Notes: generated from the letters alone by a model not told the origin. A stretch of DNA of 64,000 bases from Pontibacter roseus DSM 17521 (GCF_000373265.1 NZ_KB890765.1:1-64000), one strand, 5' to 3'; counted from the stretch's first letter, positions 25,119 to 34,973 are shown. Numbers and translations: made by a program.

Positions 25119-26909
25119 ATGCAACTTCAAACCGCTATTAGCCAGAGCATCAGCCAGGCCCTGCAGGCTTTGTTCAACCTTTCTGTCGATGCTTCTGGCA
25201 TCAGCCTGCAGCCCACCCGCAAGGAGTTCGCCGGCAGCTTTACCTTCGTCACCTTCCCGTATACCAAGCAGGCCGGCAAAGGCCCCGAGCAGATAGGGGA
25301 GGCCCTGGGCGCTCATCTTAAAGAGCATGCCGCTGAGGTGAAGGACTACAACGTGGTGAAGGGCTTCCTGAACCTGGAGATAGAAGAGCAGGTATGGGTA
25401 CGCCTTTTTCGGGACCTGATGACCAATCCAAACCATGGCAAGGCGCAGGAATCCGACAGAAAGGTGATGGTGGAGTACTCTTCGCCGAACACCAACAAGC
25501 CGCTGCACCTGGGCCACCTGCGCAACAACTTCCTGGGCTACTCGGTGGCGGAAATCATGAAGGCCAACGGCCACAACGTGATGAAGGCCAACTTGGTGAA
25601 CGACCGCGGCATCCACATCTGCAAGTCCATGCTGGCGTACCAGAAGCTAGGCAACGGCGAGACGCCTGAGAGCAGCGGCATGAAAGGCGACCACCTGGCC
25701 GGTAAATACTACGTGCTGTTCGACAAGGCCTACAAAGAGCAGATAGACGAGTTGGTGGCGCAAGGTATGGACAAGGAGGAGGCCAAGAAGAAAGCCCCGC
25801 TCATACTGGAGGCGCAGGAGATGCTGCAGAAATGGGAGCAGGGCGACGAGGAAGTGGTGTCGCTGTGGAGACAGATGAACAGCTGGGTATATGCCGGCTT
25901 TGACCAGACTTACCGTACCATCGGCGTTGACTTCGATAAATTCTACTACGAGTCCGAGACCTATACCTTGGGTAAGGAGCGCGTGGAGGAAGGTCTGCAG
26001 AAAGGCGTGTTCTTCAAGAAACCAGACGGCTCCGTTTGGGTGGATTTGACAGATGATGGCCTGGACGAGAAACTACTGCTTCGCTCGGACGGAACGTCGG
26101 TATACATCACCCAGGACCTGGGAACGGCTGAGCTTAAGTACAACGACTTCCCGTATGACCAGTCGGTATACGTGGTGGCCGATGAGCAGAACTACCACTT
26201 CCAGGTGCTGAAGGCGGTACTCAAGAAACTAGGCAAACCATACGCCGAAGGCATCTACCACCTGTCCTATGGCATGGTGGACTTGCCATCGGGCAAAATG
26301 AAATCCAGGGAAGGCACCGTGGTGGACGCCGATGAACTGGTACAGGAGATGGTTGACACGGCTCGGCAGCAGACCGAGGAACTGGGTAAAATTGAAGGCT
26401 TCACACCAGACGAGGCGCAGCAGCTGTACCATACCCTGGCTATGGGCGCTCTGAAATACTTCCTGCTGAAAGTAGACCCGAAGAAGCGCATGCTCTTCAA
26501 CCCGCAGGAGTCCATTGACTTCCGGGGCAACACCGGTCCGTTTGTGCAGTACACGCATGCCCGCATCTCGGCTATCCTGCGCAAGGCCGCTGAAATGGGT
26601 ATAGCGGTGGAAGCGACATCGTTCAACGATTTCAAAAACCTGCACGAGGCAGAGCAGGAGGTGATTGTGCAGTTGGTGAACTACCCGGAGGTAGTGAAAG
26701 AAGCTGGCAAGCTATACGCCCCGTCGGTCATCGCCAACTATGCCTACGAACTGGCCAAAGCCTACAACCGCTTCTATCAGGAAATATCCATCTTCAATGA
26801 GACGGACGAGCAGGCCCGCAACTTCCGCATTGCCCTGTCCGCCATGGTGGCCCGTTTCGTGCGCGAGAGCATGGGCCTACTGGGCATCGAGGTGCCGGAG
26901 CGGATGTAA
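25119..26909 (+). CDS. argS: Arginyl-tRNA synthetase
   Basis: A class I synthetase of 596 residues charging tRNA-Arg. Visible: the N-terminal Arg-tRNA-synthetase domain (about 1-110), VEYSSPNTNKPLHLGHLRN with the HIGH signature at about 122, the KMSKS equivalent GKMKSREGT near 390, and the C-terminal anticodon-binding DALR domain (about 470-596) ending ESMGLLGIEVPERM. A GGTATAG copy begins at its stop codon. Confidence 0.97.
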   Translation: MQLQTAISQSISQALQALFNLSVDASGISLQPTRKEFAGSFTFVTFPYTKQAGKGPEQIGEALGAHLKEHAAEVKDYNVVKGFLNLEIEEQVWVRLFRDLMTNPNHGKAQESDRKVMVEYSSPNTNKPLHLGHLRNNFLGYSVAEIMKANGHNVMKANLVNDRGIHICKSMLAYQKLGNGETPESSGMKGDHLAGKYYVLFDKAYKEQIDELVAQGMDKEEAKKKAPLILEAQEMLQKWEQGDEEVVSLWRQMNSWVYAGFDQTYRTIGVDFDKFYYESETYTLGKERVEEGLQKGVFFKKPDGSVWVDLTDDGLDEKLLLRSDGTSVYITQDLGTAELKYNDFPYDQSVYVVADEQNYHFQVLKAVLKKLGKPYAEGIYHLSYGMVDLPSGKMKSREGTVVDADELVQEMVDTARQQTEELGKIEGFTPDEAQQLYHTLAMGALKYFLLKVDPKKRMLFNPQESIDFRGNTGPFVQYTHARISAILRKAAEMGIAVEATSFNDFKNLHEAEQEVIVQLVNYPEVVKEAGKLYAPSVIANYAYELAKAYNRFYQEISIFNETDEQARNFRIALSAMVARFVRESMGLLGIEVPERM

Positions 26910-26999
26910 GGTATAGCTCGGGAAGCTTCAGGCATCTGCAAAACAAAACCACCCAGTACAGGTTATCAGCCATATTTCCATACCTTATAGAGAACTGAA

Positions 27000-27593
27000 A
27001 TGAAGCGTAGCACAAAACTTTTGGCCGTAGGGCTTGTATTAGGTATAGCGACGGCCTGCTCCGGAGGGTCGAACTCCACCCAAACAAAGACAGACGCAAT
27101 GGCAACAGGAACAACAGAAACGGCTCAGACTGCTGGTTTCCACACCTTCAAGATGCAAACGCTTGACGGCAAGGAAGTTGATTTCTCTCAGTACAAGGGC
27201 AAAAAGGTGCTGCTGGTGAACACGGCTTCGGAATGCGGCTATACTCCCCAGTATGCTGACCTGCAGAAGCTGCACGAGACGCATGGCGACAAGGTGGTGG
27301 TACTGGGCTTCCCGGCCAACAACTTTGGTGGTCAGGAGCCGGGCTCTGAGGAGGAAATCGCCAGTTTCTGCCAAAAGAACTATGGCGTGACGTTCCAGAT
27401 GATGGAGAAGATTTCCGTGAAAGGCGATGACCAGCACCCGCTGTACCAGTGGCTTGCCAAGCACAGCCCGGACGGGGAGGAGCCAAGCTGGAACTTCAGC
27501 AAATACCTGGTGGACGAAAACGGCAAAGTGGTCGCTTTCTACCCTTCCAAGGTGAAGCCGATGGGCGAGGAAATCCTGGCAGCCATCCAGTAG
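27000..27593 (+). CDS. Glutathione peroxidase family lipoprotein
   Basis: The first 20 residues are a lipoprotein signal ending LGIATAC, followed by a low-complexity Ser/Thr linker to about residue 45. The thioredoxin-fold domain has the peroxidatic Cys in NTASECGYTPQY (Cys instead of selenocysteine), then GFPANNFGGQEPG and SWNFSKYLVDENG with the catalytic Gln and Trp. It reduces peroxides and is probably anchored in the cell envelope. Thioredoxin is the likelier reductant for Cys-type members. Confidence 0.92.
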   Translation: MKRSTKLLAVGLVLGIATACSGGSNSTQTKTDAMATGTTETAQTAGFHTFKMQTLDGKEVDFSQYKGKKVLLVNTASECGYTPQYADLQKLHETHGDKVVVLGFPANNFGGQEPGSEEEIASFCQKNYGVTFQMMEKISVKGDDQHPLYQWLAKHSPDGEEPSWNFSKYLVDENGKVVAFYPSKVKPMGEEILAAIQ

Positions 27594-27671
27594 ATTAACC
27601 TCAAGCAAAGGGCTTTTGCCTGAAAGTGCCGGCAAAATAGTAACTTGCGATGGAGCTTTCTAAGACATACC

Positions 27672-28604
27672 TTGAATACAACCGAACATATCAACCGAAA
27701 TCCAGGTCTGCTGAAGGCCTGGATTTCCGCTTTTAGGCCACGTACCTTGCCTTTGGCCCTGTCCTGCATTGGTATGGGTGGTTTTATAGCTGCGGCGCAT
27801 GGTGCCTTCAACGGCACGGTGGTGGCGCTCTGTGTGCTCACCACGCTTTTGCTGCAAATCCTCTCCAATCTGGCCAACGATTATGGGGATACCTTGCACG
27901 GTGCCGACAGTGTGCATCGTGAGGGGCCAAAACGAGCCGTGCAGGCGGGGCACATCAAGCCGGAGCAGATGAAGAAAGGTATGGCAGTATTCAGCCTACT
28001 GTCGCTGGTGTCGGGGCTCCTGCTCTTATGGGTAGCCTTCGGAACAGGCGGTCTGGTGCTGTTCCTCATCTTCCTGGGGCTGGGGCTAGCGGCTATCTGG
28101 GCGGCCATCAACTACACGGCAGGCTCCAAGCCTTATGGCTACGCCGGTCTGGGCGACGTATTTGTGTTTCTCTTCTTCGGCTTAGTGGGCGTGTTGGGTA
28201 CATATTTTCTGCAGGCGAAGGAACTGGAGGCCGTGGTAATACTGCCGGCTATGGTGTGTGGCTTTTTCGCTACGGCCGTGCTCAACGTGAACAACATCCG
28301 CGACATTCATTCCGACAAACTGGCCGGTAAATACTCCATACCTGTTCGAATAGGTCCGAGACGCGCCCGCATCTACCACTTGCTGTTGTTGGCGGGTGGC
28401 GTAGTGAGCGCTTTGCTCTACGTGCTGCTCAATTTCTACAGTGCCTGGCAGTTCCTGTTCCTGCTGGCGGTGCCGCTGGTGGTTATTAATGGCCTAAATG
28501 TCTGGAAGAAACAGACCTCCCAAGAATTAGACCCATACTTGAAGCAGATGGCTATCACGACCATGCTGTTCGTGCTGCTCTTCGGCATTGGGCAGGTGGT
28601 ATAG
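27672..28604 (+). CDS. menA: 1,4-dihydroxy-2-naphthoate polyprenyltransferase
   Basis: A UbiA-superfamily membrane prenyltransferase of menaquinone synthesis. It has about nine helices and two Asp-rich sites, NDYGDTLHGADS and NNIRDIHSDKLAGK, together with SAFRPRTLPLALS at the N-terminus. No ATG is available near the start. I chose TTG at 27672 (310 residues); TTG at 27645 would add nine residues. The last codons GTA TAG lie in a copy of the iterated element. No other men gene is near. Confidence 0.9.
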   Translation: MNTTEHINRNPGLLKAWISAFRPRTLPLALSCIGMGGFIAAAHGAFNGTVVALCVLTTLLLQILSNLANDYGDTLHGADSVHREGPKRAVQAGHIKPEQMKKGMAVFSLLSLVSGLLLLWVAFGTGGLVLFLIFLGLGLAAIWAAINYTAGSKPYGYAGLGDVFVFLFFGLVGVLGTYFLQAKELEAVVILPAMVCGFFATAVLNVNNIRDIHSDKLAGKYSIPVRIGPRRARIYHLLLLAGGVVSALLYVLLNFYSAWQFLFLLAVPLVVINGLNVWKKQTSQELDPYLKQMAITTMLFVLLFGIGQVV

Positions 28605-28689
28605 CGGAAACGCCCCAATGGCTATACCTGCTGCTATACCCTGAGACCATTGCTTCCGTAAGTAGGTATTTACCTTTTAATTCGGAAAC

Positions 28690-29637
28690 ATGGAAAAGCG
28701 CAAGCTTGGTAATTCTGTACTCGAGATAGAGCCTCTAATATTCGGTGGAAACGTGTTCGGTTGGACAGCCGATGAGCCAACTTCCTTCAAGTTGCTGGAT
28801 GCCTTTGTAGAGGCCGGTTTTAACTGCATCGATACGGCCAACTCCTACTCCTCGTGGGTGCCTGGCAACAAGGGCGGCGAATCTGAGACTATTATTGGCA
28901 ACTGGCTGAAGCGGCGCGGCGGCCGGGACCAAATCGTTATTGCAACCAAAGTCGGCGCCAAGCTCGGCGACAACAGTGGCCTGGGCAAAGACTACATTCG
29001 GCAGGAAGTGGAGGCATCCCTGAAGCGGCTTCAGACGGATTACATTGACTTGTACCAGTCGCATTACAACGACCCGGAGACACCAATTGAGGAAACACTG
29101 GAAGCTTACGCCAAACTCATACAGGAAGGGAAAGTGCGTGCCATCGGGGCCTCTAACTTCAGCGCCGAGCGGCTGGAGCAGGCGCTGCAGGCGAGCGAGC
29201 AAAACAACCTGCCGCGCTACGAGAGTTTCCAGCCAGAATACAACCTGTACGACCGAGAGGACTACGAGAAAGAAATTGAACCCATCTGCACGCGCTACGG
29301 TCTGGGCGTCATCAACTACTATGCCTTGGCCAGCGGTTTCCTGACGGGCAAATACCGTTCTGAGGCCGACCTGGGTCAGAGCCCGCGAGGACAGGGTGTA
29401 AAAAGCTACCTGAACGAGCGCGGCTTTCGCATCCTGGAGGCGCTGGATGAGGTGGCTGACCAGTACCGTACCACTCCGGCCAGTGTGTCGCTTGCCTGGC
29501 TGATGGCGCGCCCGAGCATTACGGCTCCCATTGCCAGTGCTACCAAAACAGCGCAGTTAGAAGACTTATTGAAGGCAGCCAGCCTGAAACTGGACCAAGC
29601 CGCCATCAAGAAGCTGGACGAAGCCAGTTCCTACTAA
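28690..29637 (+). CDS. Aldo/keto reductase
   Basis: A 315-residue TIM-barrel oxidoreductase. The catalytic set is present: Asp and Tyr in DTANSYSSW, Lys in IVIATKVGAK, and His in LYQSHYND. EGKVRAIGASNFS and the NADPH-binding C-terminal part ITAPIASATKTAQLEDLL also fit. It is closest to the YajO/Tas-like group. Substrate unknown. TTACCTTTT near 28670 may be a -7 box. Confidence 0.9.
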   Translation: MEKRKLGNSVLEIEPLIFGGNVFGWTADEPTSFKLLDAFVEAGFNCIDTANSYSSWVPGNKGGESETIIGNWLKRRGGRDQIVIATKVGAKLGDNSGLGKDYIRQEVEASLKRLQTDYIDLYQSHYNDPETPIEETLEAYAKLIQEGKVRAIGASNFSAERLEQALQASEQNNLPRYESFQPEYNLYDREDYEKEIEPICTRYGLGVINYYALASGFLTGKYRSEADLGQSPRGQGVKSYLNERGFRILEALDEVADQYRTTPASVSLAWLMARPSITAPIASATKTAQLEDLLKAASLKLDQAAIKKLDEASSY

Positions 29638-29650
29638 TGGACAGGTATAG

Positions 29651-29699
29651 CCTAAACTGACAAGAGCCGTTCCATGGGAGCGACTCTTGTCGGTTTGGG
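29651..29699 (+). terminator. Terminator after the aldo/keto reductase
   Basis: A long imperfect stem of 16 bp with two G-U pairs (29651-29666 with 29684-29699) is followed by GCTTTTAAAG. It ends the reductase transcript. Confidence 0.7.
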
Positions 29700-29792
29700 C
29701 TTTTAAAGCAGGATGTTCAGTTTCGTAGCCTGACCTAGGCTTGCAAGGTATAGCTGATGAAAGGACCTGCGCAGCAAGTAAATCAGGTATGG

Positions 29793-30404
29793 CTATTGTA
29801 ACAAGTCGCTGCTCTGGATGATGCGGCCACCGTTCGTTAGGATATCCTGTTTGGCTGCTTCAAAGCCCTCCGGATTGATGGGACGGCAGGCGTCTTCAAT
29901 CAGGAAAGTTTCAAAGCCTTCGTGCAAGGCGTCTTTGGCGGAGAAGTACACGCAGTAGTCTCCGGCCAGACCGGCCAGGTATACCTGCTTCGTCTGTTTG
30001 CCGCGCAGGTAATCTGCCAACCCTGTGGATTTGAGCCGGCCGTTGTCGTAAAAGCCGCTGTAGCTGTCAATCTCGGGATTGGTGCCTTTCCGGAAGATGG
30101 CCTCGATGCGGTGTGCCTCTAACTCAGTAGCCAAATCCGCACCGGGGGTGCCTTGCAGGCAATGGTCAGGCCACAGCACCTGCTCAAGTCCCAGCAGCTC
30201 GGTTGTTTCAAAAACGTTTTTGCCTTCATGGTTGGAGGCGAAGCTCTTGTGGTGCGGCGGATGCCAGTCCTGTGTCGCCACCACCAAATCGAAGTGCGGT
30301 TGCAACTGGTTGACCAGGGGGATGATGCGGTCCCCTTCCGGGACGGCCAGTGCGCCACCCGGCAGAAAATCATGCTGTATATCGATTAGCAGAAGTACTC
30401 TCAT
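29793..30404 (-). CDS. pncA: Nicotinamidase
   Basis: A cysteine hydrolase converting nicotinamide to nicotinate in NAD salvage, 203 residues. Catalytic Asp is in LLIDIQHDF, Lys in IFRKGTNPEID and Cys in LAGLAGDYCVYFSA. The metal site is ATQDWHPPHH. All are in the expected order. It appears monocistronic. Confidence 0.94.
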   Translation of the reverse strand: MRVLLLIDIQHDFLPGGALAVPEGDRIIPLVNQLQPHFDLVVATQDWHPPHHKSFASNHEGKNVFETTELLGLEQVLWPDHCLQGTPGADLATELEAHRIEAIFRKGTNPEIDSYSGFYDNGRLKSTGLADYLRGKQTKQVYLAGLAGDYCVYFSAKDALHEGFETFLIEDACRPINPEGFEAAKQDILTNGGRIIQSSDLLQ

Positions 30405-30483
30405 CTGGTGTGTCAGGTATAGCCTTATCTTTTTATCTAATGCTCGAGCTAAGGTAACGAATGTCTGCCTAAAACCATACCAG

Positions 30484-31215
30484 CTATACCTGAGTGGGTT
30501 CCTCTATTCCAGCAGTGAGGGTAGTCAGGGGAGGTTGGTGGTTTTCGTTGAAAATCTCGAAGTATACGGTATCGCCAATGGCCTCCACTACGCCGGATTG
30601 AGCAATGGTACCTTGGTAGGTGGCGTAGCAACTGAGGGCTTTCTTGAATACCTCGATATCCTGAGGGCGTAGATGAACCTGGCAGTCGATAAGCTCGGAT
30701 GCGCTGTGTTTGAGGATGAACTGTCCGTTTTGGCGGAAATGATCCGTCTTGTTGGGCAGCGTCAGGAAGGCGAGGCGTTTGAGGTAATCGGCACCGCTGT
30801 CCTTCAGCTCCAGGTATACGCGCTTGGCCACGGCGTGCATCACCAGGTGGTCGTGAAAGCCGCTCACGCCGTGCACCGGGTAAGATACCACCACCTGTGG
30901 CTGCACCTGCCGGATGTGCGCCGCCACCACCTGCTCAATCTCGCGCGGGTCCATCTGCGCCAGGCCGCTGTCGGGCAAGTCCAGGACCGTCATACCGGTG
31001 AGACCCAGCACCTTTTCCACCTCCCGCATCTCCTTGTACCGGACTTGCCCCATCTCCTCCACGCTCAGCCCCAGTTCATGCCGCACCTTGGTGGCGCCGC
31101 CCCGGGTAAGCGTAAGCAGGTATACCTGATGGCCCTGCTCCAGTTGCTGCCACATGACCGGGGCAGGACCAAAAGACTCATCGTCGGGATGCGGGAAGAT
31201 GTAGAGGATGCGCAT
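30484..31215 (-). CDS. PIG-L family deacetylase
   Basis: The zinc motif PHPDDE is at residues 9-14 and the second ligand site is HGVSGFHDHLVMHAV near residue 120. Length (243) and layout fit LmbE/PIG-L deacetylases, which remove N-acetyl groups from GlcNAc-type substrates such as GlcNAc-malate in bacillithiol synthesis. The actual substrate is not evident. Confidence 0.9.
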   Translation of the reverse strand: MRILYIFPHPDDESFGPAPVMWQQLEQGHQVYLLTLTRGGATKVRHELGLSVEEMGQVRYKEMREVEKVLGLTGMTVLDLPDSGLAQMDPREIEQVVAAHIRQVQPQVVVSYPVHGVSGFHDHLVMHAVAKRVYLELKDSGADYLKRLAFLTLPNKTDHFRQNGQFILKHSASELIDCQVHLRPQDIEVFKKALSCYATYQGTIAQSGVVEAIGDTVYFEIFNENHQPPLTTLTAGIEEPTQV

Positions 31216-31325
31216 GGGCTTTTTCGGTTAGAGGTATGGAAACGCTTTCAGCATACCTAAACGGAAAAGGAGCCTGTACCGATGCTGCTCGTGTGCAAAG
31301 GGTCGAGAGAGGGAGGCTGGAGAAG

Positions 31326-31766
31326 CTACCGCAGGGGCAGGTGCATCTTGTAGAGGTCGAATCCTTCGGCCCAAAAATCCTTCTCCACTTTTTCCAACGC
31401 AAAGCCCATTTTTTCATAAAAGGGGTAGACTAATTGCGTCGTCCGGACCTGTAGAAGCCTAATGGTCGGGTTGCTTCTTACCACGTCGATTCGGTGCGCT
31501 AGGAGTTGTCTGCCAATCCCCTTGCCTTGGTGAGCGGGGTGGATGATGTCCCAGGAGATGCGGGCAAGACCGGCCTCAGGAAAATAGTTGATACCGCCGC
31601 AGCCGATGACTTTGTCTCCGTCCTCCACCACAAAATAGTGTTCCAGGTGCTGGTCCAGGTATAGCAGGAAGTCCGCCTCCTCGGCTGGCGCGAAATACTG
31701 CGGGGTGTTGAGGCGCAGCAGGTATAGGAGTTCCTCCTTGTCTTGTTTCGTGTAAGGCCTGATCAT
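31326..31766 (-). CDS. GNAT family N-acetyltransferase
   Basis: A 146-residue acetyltransferase. The acetyl-CoA loop is HPAHQGKGIGRQLLAH, and the C-terminal LVYPFYEKMGFALEKVEKDFW is typical GNAT. The start ATG overlaps the TGA of the sugar acetyltransferase gene by four bases (ATGA), so the two are translationally coupled. The frame stays open upstream through that gene, but those codons are antisense-like noise. Substrate unknown. Confidence 0.88.
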   Translation of the reverse strand: MIRPYTKQDKEELLYLLRLNTPQYFAPAEEADFLLYLDQHLEHYFVVEDGDKVIGCGGINYFPEAGLARISWDIIHPAHQGKGIGRQLLAHRIDVVRSNPTIRLLQVRTTQLVYPFYEKMGFALEKVEKDFWAEGFDLYKMHLPLR

Positions 31767-32341
31767 ACCTGTTCGTCTTCCTGCTGGTCCAATTGTCGAA
31801 TCACTTTGCAGGGGTTTCCAGCGGCGAAGACGTCGGCAGGTATGTCTTTGGTGACCACGCTTCCGGCGCCAATCACGCTGCGGCTTCCAATGGTTACGCC
31901 AGGGCAGATGACGACACTTCCGCCCACCCAAACGTCTTCCCCGATGGAGATGGGCTTGGCAAACTCCACTCCCGATGCGCGTTCTTGATGGTTCATGGGA
32001 TGTGTGGCCGTGTAGATTTGCACGTTGGGCCCGAAGAGCGTCCTGCTGCCGATGGTGACCTGCGTCACGTCGAGCACCACGCAGTTGAAGTTGAAGAACA
32101 CTTTCTCTCCAGCCTGTATGTTGTAGCCGTAGTCGCAGTAAAAGGGCGGCTGCAGCCACAGACCGTCACCAGCGTGGGGAATCAGCTGCTGCAGGACACG
32201 GGTACGCTCCTCTGTCTGGTCCTCTCTGGAATCATTGAGCTCCTTGATGAGCAGCCTCGTCCTCAGTCTGTCCTCCACAAGTTGCTGGTCCAGCGGGTCA
32301 TACAGTTCTCCCGCTAGCATTTTTTCTTTCTCGGTCTTCAT
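31763..32341 (-). CDS. Sugar O-acetyltransferase (maltose/galactoside type)
   Basis: Left-handed beta-helix (hexapeptide repeat) acetyltransferase of 192 residues with the Mac N-terminal domain EKMLAGELYDPLDQQL. Catalytic His is in TATHPMNHQER, and VWVGGSVVICPGVTIGSRSV is the repeat signature. It closely resembles maltose O-acetyltransferase Maa and NodL. It is coupled to the GNAT gene. Confidence 0.93.
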   Translation of the reverse strand: MKTEKEKMLAGELYDPLDQQLVEDRLRTRLLIKELNDSREDQTEERTRVLQQLIPHAGDGLWLQPPFYCDYGYNIQAGEKVFFNFNCVVLDVTQVTIGSRTLFGPNVQIYTATHPMNHQERASGVEFAKPISIGEDVWVGGSVVICPGVTIGSRSVIGAGSVVTKDIPADVFAAGNPCKVIRQLDQQEDEQV

Positions 32342-32472
32342 GCGTGGTTATCAGTTCACTTGAACAGAAGTAGGTAAGGTATACGGGTACAGACGCAAAC
32401 ATCGTCAAACTGATTTGGGTATACCTGCTCCCAACAGTGTACCTGTTCTTTCATTCACCGTCTGAGAGCGGC

Positions 32473-32497
32473 AAGAGCCGCCTCACCGGCGGCTCTT
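32473..32497. terminator. Hairpin after the beta-barrel receptor gene
   Basis: AAGAGCCGCC and GGCGGCTCTT form a 10-bp stem with a 5-base loop, 14 bases past the receptor stop. The U-run is poor in the minus direction, so termination there is plausible but not certain. Confidence 0.55.
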
Positions 32498-32510
32498 ATT
32501 GAATTGCTGC

Positions 32511-34973
32511 TTAATTCGCACCGCTGCCTCCTTGCTGTTCGCCTGCTTTCATGTCATCGTTTTTGATGCCGCGCTTTTTGCGGGCGATGTCGCCTTTCAG
32601 TTTGCCGAACCGGTAGTTGAAACCCAGGCTGTAGCGGCGCATCGCATAGTAGGATTCTTGGCTTTGGGTGAAGCGCGGGTCGTTTATCTCATTGAAGAAG
32701 CGACGGTTCTTTTGGAAAGGACTGTTGACGGAGAAGCTGATGCTCGCCTTGTTGTCCTTCAGGAACTGCTTGTTCACCGACAGGCTGTTCCAGATGTAGC
32801 CGGCCGAGCGGCCCTGCAGCAGGATGCGAGAAGAGCTGTAGCCAATGTTGCCGCTGGCGCGCCAGCCTTTCTCGAAGCGGTAGCTGGTGTAGCCGAACAG
32901 GTTGTAGGTGAAGCCCTCGTTGTCCTGCGGCAGGCCATCAATCATGCTGGTGAGCTTCACGTAGTTGGTGGTGCTGTTCAGGTTGATGCTCAGTCTCTTG
33001 AAGAGAGTGGTATTGCCGCTCAGCGAGAAGCCGTAGGTTTGGTTACGGCCGATGTTGCCATACGTGGTGCGGGCCACCGTGTCGGCACCCAGGGTGGTGA
33101 AGCTCTGGATGGAGTTGTTGGTGAAGTTATGAAACACGCTGGCATTGATAGAGGAGCCCTTCACAAAGGTACTGTATGCCAGGTTGAGGACGTTGTTGGT
33201 GGCGGCCTCCAACTCCGGGTTGCCATAGCTGATGTTGCGCGGGTCCACCTGGTTCACGTAGGGGTTGAGGTAGTACAGGCTCGGCCGCTCGATGCGTTGG
33301 GTATAGGAGAGGCGCATGGTGCTGGCCCCTTTGAGCTTGCGCGAGAGCGTGATGTTGGGAATCAGGTTAAAATAGTCCTGCGTGGCCAGGGTGCCGGAGG
33401 ATTTGAAGTTAGCGTCAATCTTCGTCTCTTCCAGGCGCGCCCCTGTTTTCAGTCCCCAATCGCCTTTTTTGAGACTAAGGGAGGTATAGGCGGCGTAGAT
33501 GTCCTGGCGGTAATCAAAGTTGTTGCTCAGGTTAGGGTCCAGCACGTAATCGCCTGTTTCAGGGTTCTGGTTGCTGTAGAAGTAGTCGCTGCTGTTAAGG
33601 CGGAAGATGGTCTTCACGCCCAGCTCCAGCGTCTGCTTTTTGATGGGCTGTACGTAATCGGCCTGCATGGTGTGTTCGGTAGAGCCGCCGTCGTTGTCCG
33701 TTTGGCTCACCTGTCCCTCGTAGTTGAGCAGGGGTTGCAATATGAAGTCTGTGCCGCTGCCGTTGCCGCTGTTGTTTAGCTTGTAGGACAGCGTCAGGAG
33801 CTGCTCCTTGTTCTTTTTGAAGGTACGCTGGTAGTCCAGCCCGAAGTCACTGCCTTCCCAGCGGTTGGTGCTCCTGTTCAGGCGCCGGTAGGCCTGGGTG
33901 AGCTCGCCGGCGGCATTCAGGAATTCGACGTTCTGGGTGAAGTTGCCGCTGCCGGTGCTTAGGTTCACGCTGTAGTTGGCCGTGAGGAGGTTGAGGGTGT
34001 CCATCTCGTAGCTGAACTCGCCACTGAAGTACTGGAAGGTGTTGTTGCCCTTGCTCTCACCTAACTGATTCAGGGTAGTCTGGCGGATTTTGTCTTCGCG
34101 GAACAGGTTGCTGCTATTGGTCGGGTTGTAGTGGGTGCCTCTCCCGAAGTATCCAGAGAAACCGAGTTTGCCTGTCTTCACCGTGAGGTAACCTCCTATG
34201 TTGGAGCCTTTCGGGCTGCTGGCGCTCAGGTTGATGGAGCCGTTGTACCCGCCGAGGCTCTTCTTGTGCGTAATAATGTTGATGATGCCACCCACACCCT
34301 CTGCCTCGTACTTTGACGGTGGGTTGGTAATCACCTCGATGCTCTTGATAGTGTTGGCGGGCATGCTGCGGAACACGTCCTTGGGGCTGCGCACGAACAG
34401 TGACGAGGTTTTGCCATTGACGAGCACGCGGTAGTTGCTGTTGCCATTGAGCTTGATGTTGTCCTCGGCGTCCACGGTGAGCAGCGGCACCTTGCGGAGC
34501 ATGTCTAGTGCGGTCATCGTCTGGCTCTCTGGGTCGGCATCCACGTTATAGGTCAGTTTGTCGATGTCCTGCTCCACCAGCAGCTTCTCCGTCACCACCT
34601 GCACCTCTTTGAGCTGGTTGGCAGAGGAGACAAGGTATAGCCTGCCTAGGTCAATGGTGGAGGAGGAAAATGCCGGCAGCGGCAGCATCCGGGTTTTGTA
34701 GCCCACATAGGAGAGGACCAACTGATACTGCTTTTCAGGCAGTCCGGTCAGCTCAAAGGTGCCGTTCTCTTTGGTAAACGTACTCTTGATGGCCTGCGGC
34801 TTGCCCGCCTCCTGCACCACCACCGTCACATAACCCAGCGCGGCCTGGCTAGTCGAGTCGGCTACAACGCCTTTGATGGTACCGGTTGGAGAGACGGCAG
34901 GGGAAGGAGACTGCGCAAAAGAAAAGGTAAGTGCCAGGCAACTCAGGAGCGCCAAGAGTAACGTTTGTTTCAT
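32511..34973 (-). CDS. Outer-membrane beta-barrel protein, TonB-receptor-like
   Basis: The 820 residues begin with a signal peptide (MKQTLLLALLSCLALTFSFAQ). Next is a carboxypeptidase-regulatory-like domain (about 30-115; GTIKGVVADSTSQAALGYVTVVV) and a TonB plug (about 125-225; MTALDMLRKVPLLTVD). A long aromatic-rich outer-membrane barrel of the Bacteroidota OMP_b-brl family follows. I use the ATG at 34973; earlier in-frame starts would precede the signal peptide by 43 residues. Ligand unknown. No SusD partner is present. Confidence 0.9.
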   Translation of the reverse strand: MKQTLLLALLSCLALTFSFAQSPSPAVSPTGTIKGVVADSTSQAALGYVTVVVQEAGKPQAIKSTFTKENGTFELTGLPEKQYQLVLSYVGYKTRMLPLPAFSSSTIDLGRLYLVSSANQLKEVQVVTEKLLVEQDIDKLTYNVDADPESQTMTALDMLRKVPLLTVDAEDNIKLNGNSNYRVLVNGKTSSLFVRSPKDVFRSMPANTIKSIEVITNPPSKYEAEGVGGIINIITHKKSLGGYNGSINLSASSPKGSNIGGYLTVKTGKLGFSGYFGRGTHYNPTNSSNLFREDKIRQTTLNQLGESKGNNTFQYFSGEFSYEMDTLNLLTANYSVNLSTGSGNFTQNVEFLNAAGELTQAYRRLNRSTNRWEGSDFGLDYQRTFKKNKEQLLTLSYKLNNSGNGSGTDFILQPLLNYEGQVSQTDNDGGSTEHTMQADYVQPIKKQTLELGVKTIFRLNSSDYFYSNQNPETGDYVLDPNLSNNFDYRQDIYAAYTSLSLKKGDWGLKTGARLEETKIDANFKSSGTLATQDYFNLIPNITLSRKLKGASTMRLSYTQRIERPSLYYLNPYVNQVDPRNISYGNPELEAATNNVLNLAYSTFVKGSSINASVFHNFTNNSIQSFTTLGADTVARTTYGNIGRNQTYGFSLSGNTTLFKRLSINLNSTTNYVKLTSMIDGLPQDNEGFTYNLFGYTSYRFEKGWRASGNIGYSSSRILLQGRSAGYIWNSLSVNKQFLKDNKASISFSVNSPFQKNRRFFNEINDPRFTQSQESYYAMRRYSLGFNYRFGKLKGDIARKKRGIKNDDMKAGEQQGGSGAN

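Noticed and set aside
32499..33779. A 426-codon open frame on + opposite the beta-barrel receptor gene
   Set aside because: It is fully antisense to a well-supported receptor gene. The Val/Ala/Gly/Gln-rich composition is what the complement of barrel codons gives, and it has no recognisable domain.
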